Assembly: GCA_965216425.1 (NCBI GenBank)
Contig: CBDCFV010000005.1
Location: 744,001-808,000, forward strand
Source: CBDCFV01 sp965216425
GTDB taxonomy: Bacteria; Chloroflexota; Dehalococcoidia; Lucifugimonadales; UBA3495
Reading direction: 5' to 3'
Length of the DNA: 64,000 nt
The notes beneath the pieces were generated by a model that did not search any database, was not told the origin of the DNA, and worked only from the letters and a program-made list of their open reading frames with translations. Below, in pieces: positions 27,815 to 36,799 of this stretch. Numbering within the stretch: position 1 is the stretch's first letter; every line of letters begins with the position of its first letter. The translations under genes and the position numbers were made by a program.

Positions 27815-27875
27815 ACAAGTATTATGGTAGAGAGGTGCTTTCCGAGCTGGCAAGTGGGAAGTGTCAGTAAGGGAG
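27815..27875 (-). promoter_or_regulatory. Conserved promoter-like box upstream of WFVA gene 2
   Basis: On the gene strand it contains ACTGACACTTCCCACTTGCC, then CTCGGAAAGCACC and CTCTACCATAATAC. It is nearly the same as the box upstream of WFVA gene 3 (59690-59745) and similar to that of gene 1. Confidence 0.55.
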
Positions 27876-27978
27876 GGCCATTCCGGTGTAAAATGACGTA
27901 TCACGGCCGACACTCCGGGCGGCCTTGGAGCAGGGCCACATACCGGCCCGACATCCATCAACGGCAAGGAGAAAGACG

Positions 27979-28833
27979 ATGACGACACGACCTCTCACTA
28001 TTGATTGTCAGGTGCACTGCTACGAGCGCAATCGCCCCGAACGGCCTTGGCACGGACACTTGGAGGGGCCCGATGAAGTCACCGGCGACGACATGGTTGC
28101 GGCAATGGCTGCCGTCGGCGTGGACGGGGCTATTCTGATCTCGCCCTTCTCGCTGTATCGCCACGACGCTAGCTACGCCCTTGAGGTACATGAGAAGCAT
28201 CCGGGCAAGTTCGGCTTGGTCCGGCCCTTTGACCCCAACTCAGAAACCGTCGCCGAAGACGTGGCCGAGTGGACCGCCACGACGGGCGTGGTCGGCTGCC
28301 GCGTGATGCTGGCGGGCCAGGAATATGAAGCTAATCATCCGGGTCTCAACGCCATATTCGCTGCCTGCGCCCGGGCCGGCGTGCCGGTCAACGTCATGGC
28401 CGCAGGCAGGCTGCCTCTTCTGACCGAGTTGGCCCGCCGCAACCCCGACACCCAAGTTATAATCGACCACGTGGGACTGGCCCAGCCCTTCGTGCCGCCG
28501 GCACCGCCGGAACCCTTCGCCGATCTCCCCAATGTGCTGGCTGCGGCGGAACTGGACAACGTGGTCATCAAGATTTCCGGGGCCTGCACCTTGTCCCACG
28601 AGCCTTACCCCTACGCCGACATCTGGGAGCCTCTGGGCCGAATATTCGATGCCTACGGCCTCGACCGCTGCCTGTGGGGCACCGACTGGACCAGGGCGGT
28701 AAGACTGCTGAACTACGAGCAGGGCGTCGAGTCCTTCCGCGTGACCGACCGTCTCTCGGACTCCGACCGCGCCACGCTCATGGGCGGAACGCTGGCGAGG
28801 GTGTATAAGTGGTCGCCGGGGACGGGGGAGTAG
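27979..28833 (+). CDS. Amidohydrolase-2 family metal-dependent hydrolase
   Basis: The 284-residue TIM-barrel protein has the amidohydrolase-2 pattern. The first metal site is degenerate (IDCQVHCYE instead of DxHxH), with further landmarks VIIDHVGLAQP and the late WGTDWTR that carries a catalytic Asp. Members act as lactonases or decarboxylases on small carboxylates, for example 2-pyrone-4,6-dicarboxylate hydrolase. The start at 27979 is chosen because AAGGAGAAAG precedes it; a longer frame from 27925 lacks a ribosome site. Confidence 0.85.
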   Translation: MTTRPLTIDCQVHCYERNRPERPWHGHLEGPDEVTGDDMVAAMAAVGVDGAILISPFSLYRHDASYALEVHEKHPGKFGLVRPFDPNSETVAEDVAEWTATTGVVGCRVMLAGQEYEANHPGLNAIFAACARAGVPVNVMAAGRLPLLTELARRNPDTQVIIDHVGLAQPFVPPAPPEPFADLPNVLAAAELDNVVIKISGACTLSHEPYPYADIWEPLGRIFDAYGLDRCLWGTDWTRAVRLLNYEQGVESFRVTDRLSDSDRATLMGGTLARVYKWSPGTGE

Positions 28834-29081
28834 ATTAGCGACGGACAGGACGGGCCGTTGAGACCGGAAAAAGGCAGGCTGAGCGTTACTGCACTACAAG
28901 CTTTTGAATGAGTGGTGACCATTTAGTCTCCCGAGCGAGGGAAGGTCGAGTCCCGTTAGGGGGGACCATCTCAGCCTGAGGTGGACTTAGTAAACTGGAC
29001 AAGTGCCTAACAGAAGGTCCTGTCCTAACAACAGGATCCACTTCAAACCATCATGTCTACGCAAATGTCTACGGAGGTCAT
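28834..29081. other. Intergenic boundary of the accessory region
   Basis: No gene is visible. At 28978-29008 the motif GGTGGACTTAGTAAACTGG resembles the tip of an IS3-type element, which suggests an old IS scar just left of the TrlF gene. AT content rises from here on. Confidence 0.35.
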
Positions 29082-31853
29082 TTGGTTACGTTTAAGAGAG
29101 AAGAAGCTGGCACTTGGCGCCAACAAGTGCCGGGCGTGCGTTGGTTTAAGGCCGATCTGCACATCCACACTATAGATGACCATCGTGGACGCAGGGCAAA
29201 GATGCCATCCGGCATTACCGGTCCGGTTGAATCATCAGACACTATTTCCGCTTATGCTAAGCGATTCCTACAGAGTGCCGTGGAAAGTGGCGTACAGATT
29301 CTTGGAGTTACGCCCCATTCGCCTCGAATCGGCACTACTGCGGATAGCAGCGCCGTCTGGCAAATAGTGCACCAGTGGAATTACAGTGCCGACGATGATG
29401 GAATCCCTTTTCGGGAAAAAATCTATGCCCTGTTCCCCGGTTTCGAGCCGTCCCTCAACGATGGCAAAGGGGGAACGCATATGCTTTTTCTGTTTGACCC
29501 CGAGATCGGACGCGAAAACTATCTCAAGGCCTTCGACCTTATCATGGGGGGGGTATCTCCGTGGCCTGATAACCAGCTTCGAATGTCTAGCAAGAACGCG
29601 GAGGAGGCATTCGACGAGCTTAGCAGGTTTCGGAAGCAAGAGTGTTCCAACATGGGGTATGAGAGTTTTCAATGGGACTATATCGTGTTGGCGCCCCATA
29701 TAGAAGACGACAAAGGCATTTTAGGTGCACAAAGGGCTCAAGTGCTAGAACACTTTCCGGTCAGCGAAATCGCTGGGCTCGAACTGCGCGATGAACATCT
29801 ACCCGAAGATTCCCTGAGAAACCGTCCTCAGTTGGCTGCTGGAATGGTCGAGCACCGTCAAGCGTTTTTCCATAGCAGCGACGCTTATTTGGTTGAGGAA
29901 ATCGGGAATCGTTACACTTGGCTCAAACTGGCTAGTCCAAGAATAGAAGCACTGCGCCAAGCTTTTATCGCCAGTGACTCTCGGATACGCATCGGATACG
30001 AAAAAGGCCCAAACGCCGGACTAACTGAGATACCTAACCCGCCCGACGTAACGATGAACGACCGACCATGGCTCAAGTCCGTCTCGGTAATAGGAAGGGC
30101 CGCCTTCTTCGGCAAAGCCGGAGAAGGCGAGCCTACTCATTTTGATCTCAGCCCCGATCTGACGTGCATCATAGGCGGTAGTATGACTGGCAAGAGCACG
30201 CTCCTTGACGGTCTGAGGATGCATGTCAACGCGCCACTGCCTGAGGACGATGGCGTGAAAAGACAAGTCGAAGCCCGAGGGAAGGGGCGTTTCCTCAGTG
30301 GCTCCGCCAAAGTTGTTCTCGACTGCCCAGGCAGGGATCCAACTGCGGCAAGTCATGAGCAATGGCCTGCAGTTTTCTATGCACAGACGGAGTTGCAGCG
30401 ATTAGCACAAAGTCCCGATGCCGTAGAGGACATTCTTGCACGGCTGGTAGCATCTGAGACGCAAGGTATCAAGGAACGCGAAGTTCGTTTGGTCGCATTA
30501 GATAATCATTTGAGTAGAGATGCCTGGCAACTCGGAAACTTGGCTGATCAACTTGCGGACGGGGAACAGGCGGTTGAACGAAGTGAAAAGGCAACGGAGG
30601 AACTCGCTGCTTTTTCTGACGCTGGCGTAGAGAGTCTGAACAATGCATCAAGTGATCTACGCAAGTGGCAGGAGTATTTGACTGCTACTAAGAATCTTGA
30701 CACGGACCTGAAAAAATTGCTTGATGCTATAGCTGCGGTCGAATTCCCGACGACCAACGAACCCTTAGTGCAGTTGTTACCTGATACGGAGATTGTTGAC
30801 AATGAAACGGCGTTATTCGCCCATTGGCAACGTGTCAGTGACCTCTTGATGGCCGTACAGGAGGAGATTAGTGCCGCGAATTCGATAACCAAATCGATAA
30901 CGGACTCCCTGGAAGCTTACGTAGGTAATGTTCGGGTCCAAGTAGATCGCAAGCTCGCGGAAAACGGGCTTGATGGAGCGAGAATCAATGAGCTTCAAGC
31001 GTTAAGTGTCCATGCGGCATTGTTGGGGAGCTACGAAGCGGCCCGCAACCAAGCACGGGATGCTCTGTCTAATGCCGAGAATACTTTCGAAGCATCGCGC
31101 GGGGAACGGCAAGATCTAGTCGCTCAGCAGCGAGAGGCGTTTGACCGGGTGATGCAAAAGGTTCATTTGCAGTTCGATGGAAGGATAGTATCTCGGAGAG
31201 TTAATGATGGTGACAAAGGGCCTCTGGATACCTTCCTCAAGAACTTCAGCCAGAGAGGCATTACGCGATGGTGGAATGACTTGAGCGAGAGGCTGCGGCC
31301 CACTCCAGACAAATTGCTCGAAAAGCTGGAAGCGCGACGTCTCGGCGGCATAGGAATGAGTGATGCGGTGCAAGAGACGTTTGTTGAACAAATGACCCCA
31401 TCGAAGCGGCGTGAACTGTCTGCTCTTCGTTGTCGCGACCAGTACGTACTAGAATTGATGATGGACGACAGCAGCCACCGTCTGCTTAACGATCTCTCCG
31501 GCGGCCAGCGGGTGAATCTCCTGCTCTCATTGCTACTGGAGACGAATGACGAACGTCCGTTGGTGATCGATCAACCCGAGGATGAATTGGACAACCGTTT
31601 CCTGTTTGACACAATGCTTCCGGCACTAAAGCGGCTCAAGGGACGTAGACAGTTAATCGTTGCGACGCATAACGCGAACATAGTCGTCAACGGGGACGCC
31701 GATCAGGTGATCCATTTGGAGGCGACAGCGGACCGGGGCCATATTGCAAGTTCAGGGGCGATCGAGGATCCTGCCATTCGGGACGCCATAGTACGGACGG
31801 TCGATGGCGGCGACGAAGCGTTTCGTATGCGCAGGCTCAAATACGGGTTTTAG
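29082..31853 (+). CDS. TrlF-type PHP/AAA ATPase (candidate defence protein)
   Basis: The 923-residue protein begins with a PHP phosphoesterase-like domain (WFKADLHIHT, residues 21-30; THPHSP-like GVTPHSP). It continues with an SMC/Rad50-like ATPase: Walker A GGSMTGKST at about 365-373, a long helical middle (about 450-780, likely coiled coil), the ABC signature LSGGQR at about 805, Walker B PLVIDQPEDELDN at about 826-838, and the switch His in ATHNAN. This architecture matches the TrlF family. The TTG start has GGAGG upstream. It is followed after 10 bp by the AlbA_2 gene, so the two form an operon. A role in phage or plasmid defence is inference. Confidence 0.75.
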   Translation: MVTFKREEAGTWRQQVPGVRWFKADLHIHTIDDHRGRRAKMPSGITGPVESSDTISAYAKRFLQSAVESGVQILGVTPHSPRIGTTADSSAVWQIVHQWNYSADDDGIPFREKIYALFPGFEPSLNDGKGGTHMLFLFDPEIGRENYLKAFDLIMGGVSPWPDNQLRMSSKNAEEAFDELSRFRKQECSNMGYESFQWDYIVLAPHIEDDKGILGAQRAQVLEHFPVSEIAGLELRDEHLPEDSLRNRPQLAAGMVEHRQAFFHSSDAYLVEEIGNRYTWLKLASPRIEALRQAFIASDSRIRIGYEKGPNAGLTEIPNPPDVTMNDRPWLKSVSVIGRAAFFGKAGEGEPTHFDLSPDLTCIIGGSMTGKSTLLDGLRMHVNAPLPEDDGVKRQVEARGKGRFLSGSAKVVLDCPGRDPTAASHEQWPAVFYAQTELQRLAQSPDAVEDILARLVASETQGIKEREVRLVALDNHLSRDAWQLGNLADQLADGEQAVERSEKATEELAAFSDAGVESLNNASSDLRKWQEYLTATKNLDTDLKKLLDAIAAVEFPTTNEPLVQLLPDTEIVDNETALFAHWQRVSDLLMAVQEEISAANSITKSITDSLEAYVGNVRVQVDRKLAENGLDGARINELQALSVHAALLGSYEAARNQARDALSNAENTFEASRGERQDLVAQQREAFDRVMQKVHLQFDGRIVSRRVNDGDKGPLDTFLKNFSQRGITRWWNDLSERLRPTPDKLLEKLEARRLGGIGMSDAVQETFVEQMTPSKRRELSALRCRDQYVLELMMDDSSHRLLNDLSGGQRVNLLLSLLLETNDERPLVIDQPEDELDNRFLFDTMLPALKRLKGRRQLIVATHNANIVVNGDADQVIHLEATADRGHIASSGAIEDPAIRDAIVRTVDGGDEAFRMRRLKYGF

Positions 31854-31863
31854 GGAGTGTGAG

Positions 31864-33048
31864 ATGGAATGGCTGGATGTTCTCGGTCGCGTTGCAGCAG
31901 GAGAGAGTAGTCAAACAGAGTTCAAACTCGGACTTGGAGACTTGTCAGCGATCGGCAAGGCGATATGCGCATTTGCGAACACCGAAGGGGGAGTTGTCAT
32001 CCTGGGAGTATCCAACGCTCAAGAGATTGTGGGCGTCAAAGAGGATGCGGAGCGCGTCCAGGAAAGGTTAACGTCGTTCCTTCAAACCGGATGTAGTTCT
32101 CCGGTAACCGCCCGTGGCGGGCGTCATGAGGACCCGAAAGGGTGGGTACACTGGCTTGAGATTCCGCGACAACGTGGATTCGAGCCGTTGCGTTATGATG
32201 GCCGCGTCTGGGTCCGTCGTGAGCGTAGTATCGTCGAGCCATCGCCCACTGAGCTGCAGGAACTTTATAACGCATTTGGTTATATCTTTACTGAGGAGCG
32301 TACAATCCAGGCTGCATCGGCGGCTGAGATAGATATCCAGGTGTTCCGCACTTATCTTCAAAGGATGGGACTAGAGATGGACGACGGTCCTCAGCCCCGA
32401 AATGAGGACGACCTTCGAAATCGTGGTGTGCTTTCGGATTTGGGAGGAACGTTGCATCCGACCCTCTATGGTGTGCTGGCTTTTGGGAAGGAGCCCCAAA
32501 GATATCCACAAACACACAACTTCAGGGTAGATTGTGTCGCATATGAGGGAACCGACAGGGCTACAGAGGTTCTCCAAGTCTCAGAAGCCTCCGGCCGTCT
32601 AGACGAACAAGTACAACGGGCTGTGGGTTGGTTTGCTAGCCTTGGTCGGTTCGAGTCGTACAAAGAGCTTGTGCGGGGGGATCGCCCGTTGCTGCCGCAA
32701 GTGGCGCTGCGGGAGTCGCTGGTGAACGCAGTAGTACACCGGGATTACGCAATCACTGGATCCAATGTACTGCTTGAGGTTTTCGAACGACACGTCGACG
32801 TGACCAGTCCAGGTGGACTGCCTAATCACATGAGCGTCGAGAGCGTACAAGCTGGCGGTCACCCACGATCTAGGAATGAGCTGTTGGCTAACTTTATGCT
32901 TGTAATGGGTTTAATGGAACAAAGGGGAAGGGGTTGGCCCGTGATGCGTAGGGCGATGCGAGAGTTCAACGGGACCGAACCCGAGATCATGCAGGGGGAC
33001 GCCGGCGGATTTGTTCGACTCCGATTTCATTTAAGGGAGCCTGAGTAG
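31864..33048 (+). CDS. AlbA_2 (Schlafen-type) / RecG-like transcriptional regulator family protein
   Basis: A 394-residue protein with an N-terminal AlbA_2 (Schlafen) domain (SSQTEFKLGL, residues 15-24; KAICAFANTEGGVVILGVSN, about 37-56) and a C-terminal GHKL ATPase-like domain (LRESLVNAVVHRDY with N-box Asn, then DVTSPGGLP). Proteins of this build are labelled ATP-dependent helicase-related or regulators; several occur in defence islands. The ATG at 31864 follows the stop of the TrlF gene by 10 bp with GGGAGTGTGAG as ribosome site. The pairing suggests a two-gene system. Confidence 0.8.
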   Translation: MEWLDVLGRVAAGESSQTEFKLGLGDLSAIGKAICAFANTEGGVVILGVSNAQEIVGVKEDAERVQERLTSFLQTGCSSPVTARGGRHEDPKGWVHWLEIPRQRGFEPLRYDGRVWVRRERSIVEPSPTELQELYNAFGYIFTEERTIQAASAAEIDIQVFRTYLQRMGLEMDDGPQPRNEDDLRNRGVLSDLGGTLHPTLYGVLAFGKEPQRYPQTHNFRVDCVAYEGTDRATEVLQVSEASGRLDEQVQRAVGWFASLGRFESYKELVRGDRPLLPQVALRESLVNAVVHRDYAITGSNVLLEVFERHVDVTSPGGLPNHMSVESVQAGGHPRSRNELLANFMLVMGLMEQRGRGWPVMRRAMREFNGTEPEIMQGDAGGFVRLRFHLREPE

Positions 33049-33164
33049 ATCAATAAAACTCCATCCCCTTAGCCTGCCTCGCCTTCAGAAAAGAAGAGCT
33101 AAAGTGGGCTGTTGCCCCACAACTGAATAGAGGTTGTTGATAGGGTCAGATCCCCATTCACATC

Positions 33165-33240
33165 TCAAAGATCGTACTGTCTACGGTCAAGTCAGGCCCA
33201 CCTAACTGGACAAAATCAAGAACCTTCGTGATTAGGTTCA
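33165..33240. repeat. tRNA-Lys-type attachment repeat, inverted copy
   Basis: Read on the minus strand, it matches 43382-43450 over about 75 bp: GGTTCTTGATTTTGTCCAG, then TTAGGTGGGCCTGACTTGAC and CAGTACGATCTTTGAGATG. The GGTGGGCC part equals the 3' end of tRNA-Lys at 50626. Confidence 0.65.
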
Positions 33241-33250
33241 CTCTGACACT

Positions 33251-34312
33251 GTAACGCTTGGTGTGAAATAGGTGATGTTACCAAGCAAGCTGGCGATGGG
33301 CGGCCCAGTTGCCGGTTCAACCAGATGCAGAAATTGTGCAAGGCGGCCTTGGCCGCCACCCTGGTTTGAAAGCCCTCCTGTTGGCGCGGGCGTTCCCAGT
33401 CCAGCCTGAAGGCATGGTGGAGCTTGTCGAAGACGGTCTCCATCATCTGGCGCATCCCAGCCAGCCATCGGCGCAATTCTTTGGGCCGGGGATCCCTGCT
33501 GTTGCGTTTGGGCGGACAGATTACCCAGGCTCCATAGCAGTCTCGCCATCGCTGTCCCGACGCCTGGCCCGAAAAGCCTTTGTCCACTACATACCAACCC
33601 CGGGCTGGCTCCCCCAAAGTGGGCAGCCTGGGATGGGGAGTATGCCGGAAGGCGGAGAAGTCTTCGGCCAAGGTCTGGTCTTTGACGCTGGCTGGGGCAA
33701 AGCTGAAGCCGGTGATGACGTCCTCGGGATTGACCGAAAGCAAGCAGCAAGTGGAAGCCTTCATACCAGCCCAAGCGGTTGCTCCAGCCAATGTCAGCCT
33801 TCCCGGCCAGCCAACCGGCGCCCCGGCTTTTGGCGGACCTGGTGGGAACACCGGAACTGTCCAGGACTTCTAGAGGCAGCGCTGTCCTTGCAGCAAGCCC
33901 ACCAGGGCCTGCCCCGTACTGGATACGGGGTGACGGGAGAAGGCCGCCTGGGTTCCGTAGCGGCGCCGGGTCAGCCGGTTGAACTGGCTCCGGTGGGGGA
34001 GCGTCGGGAAAGCTGACCGAAGTCGACTGGCGGCATAACGTATAGAAGTCCCGTTCACTTCGGAAGCGTCCCCACTGACTGAAGATGACCAGGGTAACTA
34101 CCTCGCTCCCGGTCAGAGAAGCCCTGAGGCAGGGGGAGACCTCGGGCCGGGATTGGCATTTGCAAAAAGCATCTGCCATCACATAGAGTACCGTGAGGAA
34201 GGTGTCCGTATCCACCATGGCTTGGCCTCTTTCTTGACTGGTTAGAAGTTAACTATCGGCTATGGATGCCTTCCTTATCAAATGTCAGTTTACAATTCAC
34301 ACCAAGCGTTTA
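33251..34312 (-). mobile_element. IS982/IS5-like insertion sequence, decayed
   Basis: The ends carry a perfect 15-bp inverted repeat, AACGCTTGGTGTGAA at 33253-33267 and its complement at 34296-34310. The element is about 1.06 kb. The transposase on the minus strand (33238-34218) starts MVDTDTFLTVLYVMADAFCK and shows VLDSSGVPTRS, an ARGWYVVDKGFSG block and QMMETVFDKLHHAF. These lie in different frames, so at least two or three frameshifts make it inactive. The family call rests on the N-terminal look and is tentative. A 380-bp piece of a near-identical copy is at 38404-38785. Confidence 0.7.
33906..33932. repeat. Hairpin insertion in IS transposase (copy a)
   Basis: GGCCTGCCCCGTACTGGATA followed by CGGGGTG. 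On the transposase strand it adds the residues HPVSSTGQA in frame within AAFSR...LVGLLQ. It belongs to the same hairpin family as the copies at 46314, 46680, 49191 and 49401. Confidence 0.65.
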
Positions 34313-34363
34313 ACTGAAGCAGGCATTGGATGTTCTAAACTTGATTCAGGGTAAGGAGGGAAT

Positions 34364-35242
34364 ATGGCGCCGAGCAATGGGGCCGATGAGGCGGCCTTGG
34401 AGAGGTCGTATTCGGTTTTGCAGCCGATGGACCCAGCCACCGCCGCAAGGATGCTGAAAGAAGCAAAGCAGGTCATGGACCAACTGGGCGTGGTTTTCTT
34501 TCTTCGTCAGGGGACATGTCTCGGCGCAATTAGGGACAACGGATTCATTCCGTGGGATGATGACTTGGATTTAAGCTCGGTCATCGGACTTCACGGGCTC
34601 ACCGAGAATTCAATAGACGGCGTTGTGGCTGCCTTCAGGGACAACGGGTATTTTGCCAAAGTGGAACCCAACGACGACTACATAAGTGTGGCGATGGTGA
34701 AGGCCAATATTAGGACGGACTGGATCTGCCATCGGATCGTCGACGACAACATAATTCAGTACCCTGGGGTCCGAATCCCCGTCGGACTGGTCACTCAACT
34801 GAAGGAAATTGACTTCATCGGCGAGAAGTTCCTCGTGCCGAATCCACCGGAAGAATATCTGCGGTGCAAGTATGGCGCCGACTGGATGACTCCTAAGAGG
34901 ACCGGGTACGAGAAGGATATCTTGGAATTGGTCCCGGAAAGCCCGATCTCAGTGCGAGCCATCCCGCAATCGGGCGACAGCCGGGTCCGGGTTCTTGACC
35001 AAGCCGGCGGACCAGTATCCGGCGCGGAAGTCATGGTCACCGGACTAGGCAGTTACCGGACTAACGAGCAGGGCTACGCGATTATTGGTCTGCCTCGTGG
35101 TGACTGGTACGCGTTGATTATCAGATACGGCGATCACGAGGAAGTGCTCTACCAAGAGAAGCTGGCCAAAGGCGAAAGCTACGTCTATAACCCAGACCCA
35201 TTAACCGCTTCAGGACGGCTCTGCGTTTTATCGCCGGAGTGA
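34364..35242 (+). CDS. LicD-family phosphotransferase with C-terminal Ig-like domain
   Basis: Residues about 30-190 are a LicD-type nucleotidyltransferase-fold domain, shown by RQGTCLGAIRDNGFIPWDDD with the catalytic Asp pair. LicD enzymes transfer phosphocholine or related groups from CDP donors to cell-surface glycans. The last 70 residues or so (DSRVRVLDQAGGPVSGAEV, NEQGYAIIGLPRGDWYALII) read as a carboxypeptidase-regulatory-like beta domain, which is not usual for LicD. AAGGAGGG precedes the ATG. It is the first gene of a surface-modification cassette. Confidence 0.8.
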   Translation: MAPSNGADEAALERSYSVLQPMDPATAARMLKEAKQVMDQLGVVFFLRQGTCLGAIRDNGFIPWDDDLDLSSVIGLHGLTENSIDGVVAAFRDNGYFAKVEPNDDYISVAMVKANIRTDWICHRIVDDNIIQYPGVRIPVGLVTQLKEIDFIGEKFLVPNPPEEYLRCKYGADWMTPKRTGYEKDILELVPESPISVRAIPQSGDSRVRVLDQAGGPVSGAEVMVTGLGSYRTNEQGYAIIGLPRGDWYALIIRYGDHEEVLYQEKLAKGESYVYNPDPLTASGRLCVLSPE

Positions 35243-35683
35243 ACTCGCCAGGGAGGCTGGTATTTTTCTACTCCCTAGGATTAATTCCTTGCCCAATCAA
35301 TCGGAGAAGTCATATCAGCGCCTCGATTTAGGTAGCAATAAGGCGCTGGGAATCATTTAGCCTCCCAAGTTGACACCTCCAATCCATTAAGGTATTGATA
35401 TAGGCGGATACATACTTACAGTTTGGCCGTAGCCTTTTTTACCGTGGGAATCGGAATCTCTGGATGCTTTGATGGCGCTTCATGGACGTGGGTTTCAGGT
35501 TCAACCTTCGTTTTGGGCGCTTCGGACGGTTCGGCTCGCCCACGAAGCGTCATCAGGAGTCTCTACTTGGCTACCTCCTCCGATTCTCCTAGCCCACTGG
35601 GACCCTATCCGAATTTCCGTGACTCCTTAAAGGCAACCAAGGCCTGCTGTGTCTTGTGTTTAAGGCTTCCGTTGGAGGTATCC
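35243..35683. other. Intergenic region inside the LicD cassette
   Basis: No gene is supported. An open frame continues upstream of the aminotransferase start to 35423, but its residues have no family match. A promoter for the aminotransferase gene may lie here (TTGATATAGG...TACTTACAG near 35396), weakly supported. Confidence 0.35.
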
Positions 35684-36799
35684 ATGCCCGACCGGACCGT
35701 AGAATATTTATCCTCCTTGTACGGTGGATTTTGGGACTTTGAAGTCAAAGACTTTTGTTACATGACCAACCCCTTTTTCCCTCCCGAGGCTCTCTTGGAG
35801 GACCTGGGCACACATTTGACTGAATTGGTCAAGGCTTATCCGTCGACCAACTGGTATGTATCATCATTACTGGCGGGCCCTTTGGGATTAACCGAGCAGG
35901 AGGTGGTGGTCGGAAACGGCGCCAGCGAATTGATAGACATTTTGGTCAATCGATTCGTCCGGAATCTGGCCATCCCTATGCCTACGTTCAATGAGTTCAC
36001 CAACCGAGCCAAGACCTTGGGCAGGAAAGTCAGCCCCTTCCGCCTTGGTGACGAATTCAAACTCGACCCGGAAGCGTTTGTCCGGCACGTAAGAAAAACG
36101 CGGGCCAATGCGGCTGTACTCATCCGGCCCAACAACCCCACCGGGTCCCTTATCTCCAAATCTGACCTTGCCTTTTTGCTGGAAGACCTCAGGGACCTGG
36201 ACCTGGTGCTGGTGGATGACTCGTTTATTGAGTTCGTAACCGCGGAATCGGACCAGGCAGCATCAAACTTAGTATTTGAATTTCCGAACTTGATCGTGTT
36301 GAAGAGCCTATCCAAGAATTACGGAGTTCCGGGGCTTCGTTTGGGGTATGCTGTATCCGGGAATAGTGAGCGCGTCAAGCAGCTGCGACAAGACCTCCCC
36401 ATCTGGAACATCAACTCTTTAGCCCAGTTCTTCTTACGCCATTACGGAGAGTACCGAGAGGAGTTCACGGTGTCGTGCTTAAAGGTGCGGGAAGCGACCC
36501 AGCGGCTGTTTCAACAACTTCGCGGAGTGCCCTACCTTTACCCCTTCCCCACCGAAGGCAACTTCGTCTTGTGCCGGGTTCTTTACGGCCTAACCGGAGA
36601 GGAATTAACTTCATCCCTTTTCGAGCAGCACAATATTCTGGTCAACAATTGCAGTGGAAAGGAGGGGCTGGAGGGCCCTTACATACGAATTGCTTCCCGC
36701 ACCCAAGCGGACAATACGGCTCTAGTAGCTGCCCTACAGGGACTAAAAGCCGAATCATCTCTCGGACATCCGGATTACACCAGTGGAGGTAGAGGATGA
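35684..36799 (+). CDS. PLP-dependent aminotransferase class I/II (partner of NTP transferase)
   Basis: The 371-residue fold-type I aminotransferase resembles HisC/CobD-like enzymes. It has VGNGASELIDI, RPNNPTG, LVLVDDSFIEF with the PLP-binding Asp, and the PLP lysine in SLSKNYG (K211). It closely resembles the C-terminal half of known NTP-transferase/aminotransferase fusion proteins (YGGFWDFEVKDFCYMTNPFFPP). Those fusions make or activate aminoethylphosphonate- or choline-type head groups. The ATG at 35684 has GGAGG. Its stop overlaps the next gene by 4 bp. Confidence 0.82.
   Translation: MPDRTVEYLSSLYGGFWDFEVKDFCYMTNPFFPPEALLEDLGTHLTELVKAYPSTNWYVSSLLAGPLGLTEQEVVVGNGASELIDILVNRFVRNLAIPMPTFNEFTNRAKTLGRKVSPFRLGDEFKLDPEAFVRHVRKTRANAAVLIRPNNPTGSLISKSDLAFLLEDLRDLDLVLVDDSFIEFVTAESDQAASNLVFEFPNLIVLKSLSKNYGVPGLRLGYAVSGNSERVKQLRQDLPIWNINSLAQFFLRHYGEYREEFTVSCLKVREATQRLFQQLRGVPYLYPFPTEGNFVLCRVLYGLTGEELTSSLFEQHNILVNNCSGKEGLEGPYIRIASRTQADNTALVAALQGLKAESSLGHPDYTSGGRG

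Noticed and set aside
28919..28970. Possible tRNA 3' half (GGTCGAGTCCC...GGGGGGACCA)
   Set aside because: A proper T stem and loop do not form and no acceptor partner or anticodon arm is upstream.
28978..29008. Left attachment site of the accessory region
   Set aside because: GGTGGACTTAGTAAACTGG shares only a few bases with the tRNA-Lys core and looks more like an IS3 end.
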